Source of the DNA: Halanaeroarchaeum sp051744605
GTDB taxonomy: Archaea; Halobacteriota; Halobacteria; Halobacteriales; Halobacteriaceae
Assembly: GCA_051744605.1 (NCBI GenBank)
Contig: JBNJDE010000046.1
Location: 1-16,319 of the forward strand
DNA: 16,319 nucleotides
Direction of reading: 5' to 3'
Below the pieces are notes generated by a model, which worked only from the letters and a program-made list of their open reading frames with translations, made no database searches and was not told where the DNA came from. The position numbers and the translations under genes were made by a program. This document shows, in pieces, positions 12,741 through 16,319 of this stretch. Numbering within the stretch: the first letter of the stretch is position 1; the number at the start of each line of letters is the position of its first letter.

Positions 12741-13366
12741 CGCTGCCAGCTGGCGTCGAGCGACGAACGTTCGACGGGGCCAGGGGTCTCGCAACGAGGG
12801 GAGAACCGGTGTACGGTGAGGCGACGGCGGACGGGTGGCGTCACTGGGATCCACATCGATCGAAACTCGGCGCAATCCTCGAGCAGGACATGGAAACGGG
12901 GGTTCAGGACGGCGACTCCGTCCTCTACCTCGGGGCGGCCAACGGGACGACCGTGAGTCACGTGGCCGACTTCGCTGGCCCCACCTACGCCGTGGAGTTC
13001 GCGCCCCGTCCAGTGCGGGACCTGGTGGCGGTGGCCCGGACCCGGGACCGGCTCTTCCCACTCCTGAAAGACGCCCGTCGTCCCGAGACGTACGCACACG
13101 TCGTCGAGAGCGGCCTGGACGTCATCGTGCAGGACGTCGCAACCAGCGGACAGGCACGGGTCGCGAACGAGAACCGCCGCTTTCTCGCCGACGACGGCCG
13201 TCTCGTCATCGCGATAAAGGCCAGAAGCGAGGACGTCACCAGAGAGCCGAGTGCGGTCTTCGACGACGTCCTCGATACCCTCGCCGATCGGTACGTCGTC
13301 GATGCCACAATGCGGCTAGAACCGTTCCACGACGACCACCTGGCCGTCGTCGCCCGTCCGAGATAG
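12737..13366 (+). CDS. flpA: fibrillarin-like rRNA/tRNA 2'-O-methyltransferase
   Basis: Fibrillarin is the catalytic subunit of box C/D RNPs and uses SAM and guide RNAs to methylate ribose 2'-OH groups. The 209-residue protein shows the SAM-binding motif VLYLGAANGTTVSHVAD at about 62-78 and YAVEFAPRPVRDL at about 84-96. The LFPLLKDARRPETYAHV, DVIVQDVATSGQA and LVIAIKARSEDVT segments are also present. K43, D133, K161 and H201 are the probable members of the K-D-K-H catalytic set. The first part (WRHWDPHRSKLGAIL) is also diagnostic. The ATG overlaps the nop5 stop by one base pair step (ATGA), so the two partners are translated together. Confidence 0.96.
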   Translation: MTLPAGVERRTFDGARGLATRGEPVYGEATADGWRHWDPHRSKLGAILEQDMETGVQDGDSVLYLGAANGTTVSHVADFAGPTYAVEFAPRPVRDLVAVARTRDRLFPLLKDARRPETYAHVVESGLDVIVQDVATSGQARVANENRRFLADDGRLVIAIKARSEDVTREPSAVFDDVLDTLADRYVVDATMRLEPFHDDHLAVVARPR

Positions 13367-13386
13367 GGCACGGGCTGCTCAATGCA

Positions 13387-13397
13387 CAATTAATTAC
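13387..13397 (+). promoter_or_regulatory. TATA element of gshA
   Basis: CAATTAATTAC stands out in GC-rich DNA and is centred about 27 nt before the ATG at 13420. It implies a leaderless transcript and supports that ATG over the internal ATG codons at 13426 and 13453. Confidence 0.55.
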
Positions 13398-13419
13398 GGT
13401 GTCGGGAACGTCCCTGTAG

Positions 13420-14493
13420 ATGAAAATGGGTTCGCGTGCAGCGTTCACTGAGATGGGAACGGTCGGCGTGGAAGAGGAGTTCTTCGTGGTGGACGAGGAC
13501 GGGCACCCGGTCCCCGGGTCGGACGAGCTAGTGTACGAACGCGACCCGCCAGCCCTCCTCCGGGACAGCATCGACCACGAGTTGTTCAAATTCGTCATCG
13601 AGACCCAGACTCCAAAACTCACCGGGCCATCTCGCGCCCCCGAGATGGTCGAACGCTGCCGCGATAGGCTGGTGGAGTACGCCGCCGAGAGCGGGTACCG
13701 AATCGCTACGGCGGGGCTTCACCCCACCGCGAACTGGCGTGAGCACGACCACGCCGAGAAACCCCGCTACCGCTCGCAACTCGACCGCATCCAGTATCCT
13801 CAACATCGGAACACGACGGCGGGAGTGCACGTCCACGTCGGCGTCGACGATCCGGACAAGGCGATGTGGGTGGCCAACGAGACGCGGTGGTACCTGCCGC
13901 TGCTCCTCGCACTCGCTGCGAACTCCCCGTTCTGGAACGGGTTCGATACCGGGCTCGCGTCGGCCCGAGCGAAGCTATTCGAGGGCCTACCGAACACCGG
14001 GATGCCCACCGCGTTCGATAGCTACGCGGCGTTCGACCGGTTCGAGAAACGGATGCTCGAACACGGCAGCATCGAGGACCGGGGTGAGTTGTGGTTCGAC
14101 GTGCGACCGCATTCCGGGCACGGCACCGTCGAGGTCAGGGTCCCCGACGCGCAGGTTCGTCACGAACACGTCGTTGCCTTCGTCGAGTACGTCCACGCAC
14201 TCGTCGTCGACCTGGCGGAACGGTACGAGGACGGCGAGTCGGGAACCGACGTCCGTCGGGAGATCCTCGACGAGAACAAGTGGCGAGCGATACGAAACGG
14301 CCACGACGCGTCGTTCATCGAAGCGGATGGTTCGTCGACCATCGGTCTCGAAGCGGCGGTCGACCGGGAGATGGACCGGTTGGGAGTCTCCGCCCTCGGC
14401 GACGTTCTCGAGAGGGAGAGTGGCGCCGAGCGCCAACGTCGCATCCTCCAGGAGCGCGGAGCGGGCGCGCTCAGGGAATCGATCGTCCTCTGA
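13420..14493 (+). CDS. gshA: glutamate-cysteine ligase (GCS2 family)
   Basis: This enzyme joins glutamate and cysteine using ATP. In haloarchaea the product gamma-glutamylcysteine is itself the main low-molecular-weight thiol and redox buffer, so no glutathione synthetase is needed. The 357-residue protein belongs to the YbdK/GCS2 family. TVGVEEEFFVVDEDGHPVPG at about 14-33 holds the conserved metal-binding glutamates. FKFVIETQTP at about 56-65, GLHPTANW, the TAGVHVHVGV metal/ATP motif at about 133-142, and LWFDVRPHSGHGTVEVRVPD also match. The gene has its own promoter. A winged-HTH regulator follows 49 nt downstream and might respond to thiol or redox state, which is inference from position only. 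Confidence 0.93.
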   Translation: MKMGSRAAFTEMGTVGVEEEFFVVDEDGHPVPGSDELVYERDPPALLRDSIDHELFKFVIETQTPKLTGPSRAPEMVERCRDRLVEYAAESGYRIATAGLHPTANWREHDHAEKPRYRSQLDRIQYPQHRNTTAGVHVHVGVDDPDKAMWVANETRWYLPLLLALAANSPFWNGFDTGLASARAKLFEGLPNTGMPTAFDSYAAFDRFEKRMLEHGSIEDRGELWFDVRPHSGHGTVEVRVPDAQVRHEHVVAFVEYVHALVVDLAERYEDGESGTDVRREILDENKWRAIRNGHDASFIEADGSSTIGLEAAVDREMDRLGVSALGDVLERESGAERQRRILQERGAGALRESIVL

Positions 14494-14498
14494 GCAAA

Positions 14499-14509
14499 TG
14501 GTTTAAACA
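14499..14509 (+). promoter_or_regulatory. TATA element of the winged-HTH gene
   Basis: TGGTTTAAACA starts 6 nt after the gshA stop. It is about 39 nt before the ATG at 14543 and would leave a short leader of roughly 12 nt. A weaker T-run at 14519-14523 is closer to the start. Confidence 0.45.
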
Positions 14510-14542
14510 GCCGCGTCACTTTTGTCCTCGATAAGACGACGC

Positions 14543-15124
14543 ATGTCCGACGACAATCACACAGACACCGACACGGACGACGACGAGGGCGTTGAGATCC
14601 CGGTAGACACGGGCAGCGAGGAGGGGATGGAAGGCGAGAGCGAACCCGCTGGTGGTGCGCGCGAACGACTCGAGGAGGAGGCCGACCGTGCGCGCTCGGA
14701 GTTCGATAGCCGGGTCGTCGACATCCTGTCCTGGGTTCTCGAGACGGAGACTCGTGCCCGCATCTACGTCCAGCTGCGCAAAGTGCCCTGGAGTACCAGC
14801 GAGGAGGTCGCCGAGGGAACCGGTCTGTACCCGAGCACGGTCCGGGAGGCACTCGCCGCACTCCACGAGGAGGGCGTGGTCGACCGCCGGAAGCGCCAGA
14901 GCGAGGGTGCAGGGAACAACCCGTACGAGTACATGGCCATCCCCCCGAGCGATCTCGTCGGGAACGTGGTCGGTCGGGTGCAGGACGAACTGAACACGCT
15001 GTTCAACCTCGATTCCCATCTCGACGAGACCGAACCCGAATCCCGCCCGGTCTCCATCGAGGTCACCGCCGAAGCGGACGCGCAGTCGGAGGACGGCGAG
15101 GACGAGGAGAATCCCAACCCCTAA
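14543..15124 (+). CDS. winged-HTH transcriptional regulator
   Basis: The 193-residue protein has an Asp/Glu-rich disordered N terminus (1-40) and an amphipathic helix with heptad-like spacing (ERLEEEADRARSEFDSRVVD). A winged helix-turn-helix follows at about 68-125: ETRARIYVQLRK, STSEEVAEGTGLYPSTVREAL as helix-turn-helix, then EEGVVDRRKRQ as the wing. The second half (SDLVGNVVGRVQDELNTLFNL) looks like a dimerisation helix, and the tail is acidic. The fold is of the TrmB/ArsR-like type common in haloarchaea. It has no visible metal-binding or sugar-binding residues. It sits between gshA and the CoA-synthesis gene, so regulation of thiol cofactors is conceivable but unproven. Confidence 0.85.
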   Translation: MSDDNHTDTDTDDDEGVEIPVDTGSEEGMEGESEPAGGARERLEEEADRARSEFDSRVVDILSWVLETETRARIYVQLRKVPWSTSEEVAEGTGLYPSTVREALAALHEEGVVDRRKRQSEGAGNNPYEYMAIPPSDLVGNVVGRVQDELNTLFNLDSHLDETEPESRPVSIEVTAEADAQSEDGEDEENPNP

Positions 15125-15126
15125 AG
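15117..15126 (+). promoter_or_regulatory. TATA-like element of coaD overlapping the preceding stop
   Basis: ACCCCTAAAG includes the TAA stop of the regulator and is centred about 28 nt before the ATG at 15150. coaD may have its own leaderless promoter as well as readthrough transcription. Confidence 0.3.
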
Positions 15127-15149
15127 CCGAGGCATCCGTCCCGCTCTGT

Positions 15150-15641
15150 ATGAACGTCGCCCTGGGCGGGACGTTCGATCCGATCCACGACGGACACCGG
15201 AAGCTGTTCGAACGGGCGTTCGAACTCGGTGACGTCACCGTCGGACTCACGAGTGACGAACTCGCACCGGAGACCCGCCACGAGGAACGCTACGTCCGCC
15301 CGTACGAGGAGCGATACGATGATCTCGTCTCGGAACTCGAACCGCTCGCGGAGCAGTACGACCGGGACTTCGAGGTCCGGACGCTCACGGAACCAACCGG
15401 GATCGCGACCGAGGCGCAGTACGACGCCCTGGTCGTCTCTCCGGAGACCCGCCCTGGCGGCGAACGGATCAACGAGATACGAGACGAACGCGGGTACGAT
15501 CCGCTCGACCTCGAGGTCGTCGACCACGTTCTCGCGGAGGACGGCGACATCATCTCGAGTACGCGCATCGTCGACGGAGAGATCGACGAACACGGCAACC
15601 TCACGCCCGACCGCGAGGGCCGGAAGCGATCCAGGGCCTGA
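15150..15641 (+). CDS. coaD: phosphopantetheine adenylyltransferase (archaeal type)
   Basis: This enzyme adds AMP to 4'-phosphopantetheine to give dephospho-CoA, the next-to-last step of coenzyme A synthesis. The 163-residue protein is a nucleotidyltransferase with the HxGH-type signature GGTFDPIHDGH (HDGH at 13-16) and the second signature ISSTRI at 135-140. Further landmarks are DVTVGLTSDELAP, PTGIATEAQYDALVVSPET and LEVVDHVLAEDGD. It belongs to the archaeal/eukaryotic lineage and not to the bacterial CoaD lineage; the gene symbol follows common archaeal usage. The stop codon abuts the stop of the convergent TFB-like gene with no gap. Confidence 0.93.
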   Translation: MNVALGGTFDPIHDGHRKLFERAFELGDVTVGLTSDELAPETRHEERYVRPYEERYDDLVSELEPLAEQYDRDFEVRTLTEPTGIATEAQYDALVVSPETRPGGERINEIRDERGYDPLDLEVVDHVLAEDGDIISSTRIVDGEIDEHGNLTPDREGRKRSRA

Positions 15642-15950
15642 TCACCAGTCCGGCGGTTGTAACCCCGCTTCGGTGAGTAATTCTTTCCAGCGGCGCTGTA
15701 TCACGAGTCGCGACACCCCCGCGGCGTCCGCGACCGACGTCTGGGTGCGCTGGTCGCCCGCGATGAGCGACCCCGCGTAGAGACTCGCCGCCAGCGCGGC
15801 CTGCTTCGAGCGCTCCTCCTCCGGGAGACGCGAGAGAAAGAGGTCCTGGGCGGTCGACCGGGCCGCCGAATCGAGGTCCAGTCGGTCCGCGACGGCTTGC
15901 AACTCGGCCAGCCATTCCTGCTGGTCTACCTCGTCGCCCGCCCGGTACAT
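15642..15950 (-). CDS. one-cyclin-repeat TFB-like protein
   Basis: The 102-residue protein matches the C-terminal cyclin repeat of archaeal transcription factor B. The key stretch KQAALAASLYAGSLIAGDQR is followed by TQTSVADAAGVSRLVIQRRW and KELL, which is the helix-turn-helix that reads the BRE in full TFB. The zinc ribbon, B-reader and first cyclin repeat (over 150 residues) are absent, and the upstream DNA encodes no missing part in any frame. It is therefore a standalone domain and not a broken gene. It might bind BRE-like DNA or compete with TFB. A TTG at 15962 could add four residues. The ATG at 15950 lies about 26 nt from a minus-strand TATA-like element. Confidence 0.82.
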   Translation of the reverse strand: MYRAGDEVDQQEWLAELQAVADRLDLDSAARSTAQDLFLSRLPEEERSKQAALAASLYAGSLIAGDQRTQTSVADAAGVSRLVIQRRWKELLTEAGLQPPDW

Positions 15951-15972
15951 AGTCGATGGCAAGTCGTCCGAC

Positions 15973-15980
15973 GGTTTAGC
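15973..15980 (-). promoter_or_regulatory. TATA-like element of the TFB-like gene
   Basis: On the minus strand this reads GCTAAACC, centred about 26 nt upstream of the ATG at 15950. Confidence 0.45.
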
Positions 15981-16003
15981 TACTGTGCTCGACGGACCTC
16001 GTG

Positions 16004-16013
16004 ATGTTTAAGG
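16004..16013 (+). promoter_or_regulatory. TATA element of the tRNA-Leu gene
   Basis: ATGTTTAAGG lies about 50-58 nt before the mature tRNA 5' end at 16063. Transcription would start near 16035 and leave a 5' leader of about 28 nt for RNase P to remove. Confidence 0.5.
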
Positions 16014-16062
16014 GTGGAACCGGCGAAGTGTGTCATGCCCGTCGACGGCGAGTCGATGGAGC

Positions 16063-16146
16063 GCGCGGGTAGCCAAGCCAGGAAACGGCGCAGCGCTTAG
16101 GACGCTGTCCCGTAGGGGTCCGCCGGTTCAAATCCGGTCCCGCGCA
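16063..16146 (+). tRNA. tRNA-Leu (anticodon UAG)
   Basis: The 84-nt gene folds as a type II tRNA. The acceptor stem GCGCGGG (16063-16069) pairs with CCCGCGC (16139-16145), and discriminator A is at 16146. The D arm is closed by GCC/GGC (16072-16074 with 16087-16089). The anticodon stem is CAGCG/CGCTG with loop CTTAGGA, which puts anticodon TAG at 16098-16100. A long variable arm (about 16108-16121) marks it as Leu. The T arm is GCCGG-TTCAAAT-CCGGT with one G-T pair. No intron is present and CCA is not encoded, as is usual in haloarchaea. Its 3' end is copied downstream, so it probably serves or has served as an integration site. Confidence 0.96.
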
Positions 16147-16193
16147 CTGAGCGAACGAAGTGAGCGAAGAGCAGGACCGCGATTTGCAGCCCA

Positions 16194-16217
16194 GAGGACG
16201 AGCGAAGCGAAGTCCTC
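16194..16217 (+). repeat. hairpin in the tRNA-derived repeat (copy 1)
   Basis: GAGGAC (16194-16199) and GTCCTC (16212-16217) form a perfect 6-bp stem with a 12-nt loop made of GAGCGAAGCGAA. It lies directly before a tRNA 3'-end copy. Confidence 0.7.
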
Positions 16218-16282
16218 GCGGTTCAAATCCGGTCCCGCGCAGTGAGCGACCAACGGGAGCGAACGAGCAGATTTGCAGCCCA

Positions 16283-16306
16283 GAGGACGAGCGAAGCGAA
16301 GTCCTC
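16283..16306 (+). repeat. hairpin in the tRNA-derived repeat (copy 2)
   Basis: This is an identical copy of the hairpin at 16194-16217, displaced by 89 bp, with the same stem and loop. It again directly precedes a tRNA 3'-end copy, which the window edge cuts off. Confidence 0.7.
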
Positions 16307-16319
16307 GCGGTTCAAATCC

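Larger units (their letters stand above)
16124..16319 (+). repeat. tandem repeat array seeded by the tRNA-Leu 3' end
   Basis: Two complete units and the start of a third lie in tandem: 16124-16218 (95 bp), 16219-16307 (89 bp) and 16308 to the window edge. Each begins with the same 23-nt copy of the tRNA T arm and acceptor 3' strand (tRNA positions 16124-16146, repeated at 16219-16241, truncated at 16308-16319). A diverged spacer of GAGCGA-like words follows, then a block that is identical over 50 nt between 16181-16230 and 16270-16319 and includes the start of the next tRNA-3' copy. The array probably continues to the right. It looks like nested attachment-site copies left by integration at the tRNA. 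Confidence 0.85.

Noticed and set aside
11601..13097. 498-codon open frame on the minus strand
   Set aside because: It is antisense to nop5 and fibrillarin and overlaps the zinc-finger gene; composition is typical of a shadow frame.
15642..15950. truncated TFB pseudogene
   Set aside because: The frame is intact, it has a promoter-like element at the right distance, and no remnants of the missing TFB domains are visible upstream.
16219..16241. second tRNA gene
   Set aside because: Only the T-arm/acceptor 3' strand is present; there is no matching 5' acceptor strand, D arm or anticodon arm.
16030..16245. 71-codon open frame across the tRNA and repeat
   Set aside because: It reads through the tRNA-Leu gene and its 3' copies, and the product reflects only the repeat words.
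16124..16319. CRISPR array
   Set aside because: The repeats are long, derived from the tRNA end, and the 28- and 34-nt spacers are related to each other and not unique; no cas genes are seen.

Overview
The window is a stretch of haloarchaeal (class Halobacteria) chromosome. The DNA is GC-rich. The predicted proteins are strongly acidic (Asp/Glu rich, Lys poor), and the gene set is archaeal: RNase P proteins Rnp2/Rnp3, a 20S proteasome alpha subunit, SBDS, aIF2-beta, EF-1-beta, Nop5 and fibrillarin, an archaeal-type phosphopantetheine adenylyltransferase and a TFB-related protein. Many genes start about 26-30 nt downstream of a TATA-like element, which fits leaderless haloarchaeal transcripts. 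The genus cannot be fixed from the sequence alone.

Layout. (1) 1-4079, plus strand: a small KOW-like protein; an RNA-binding protein of the COG1325 type; RNase P component 3; a Tat-lipoprotein high-potential iron-sulfur protein (HiPIP); RNase P component 2; proteasome alpha; and SBDS. This is the haloarchaeal version of the archaeal RNase P/proteasome/exosome superoperon. The exosome genes are absent after SBDS, and a HiPIP gene sits between rnp3 and rnp2. (2) 4107-9044: FUN14 membrane protein (minus), HflX GTPase (plus), then a minus-strand block of OGG-type DNA glycosylase, acylphosphatase, the bifunctional NAD(P)HX repair enzyme and MoaC. (3) 9047-11112: a divergent promoter driving a UPF0212 zinc protein, a UPF0058 gene (minus) in an AT-richer patch, then aIF2-beta followed one base later by a SAM methyltransferase. 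(4) 11121-11806, minus: two zinc micro-proteins and EF-1-beta. (5) 11904-13366: Nop5 and fibrillarin, which form the box C/D RNA 2'-O-methylation core. (6) 13420-15950: glutamate-cysteine ligase, a winged-HTH regulator, phosphopantetheine adenylyltransferase, and a one-cyclin-repeat TFB-like protein. (7) 16063-16319: a tRNA-Leu(UAG) gene followed by a tandem array of units of about 90 bp. Each unit begins with a copy of the tRNA 3' end and carries a hairpin. The array runs off the window edge.

Most of the window is conserved information-processing and housekeeping DNA. The least ordinary parts are the tRNA-3'-end repeat array at the right edge (a likely integration hotspot or remnant), the HiPIP gene inside the RNase P/proteasome block, the one-repeat TFB-like protein, and two convergent gene pairs whose stop codons abut in the palindrome TGATCA. 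No CRISPR array, insertion sequence, transposase or integrase was found inside the window.
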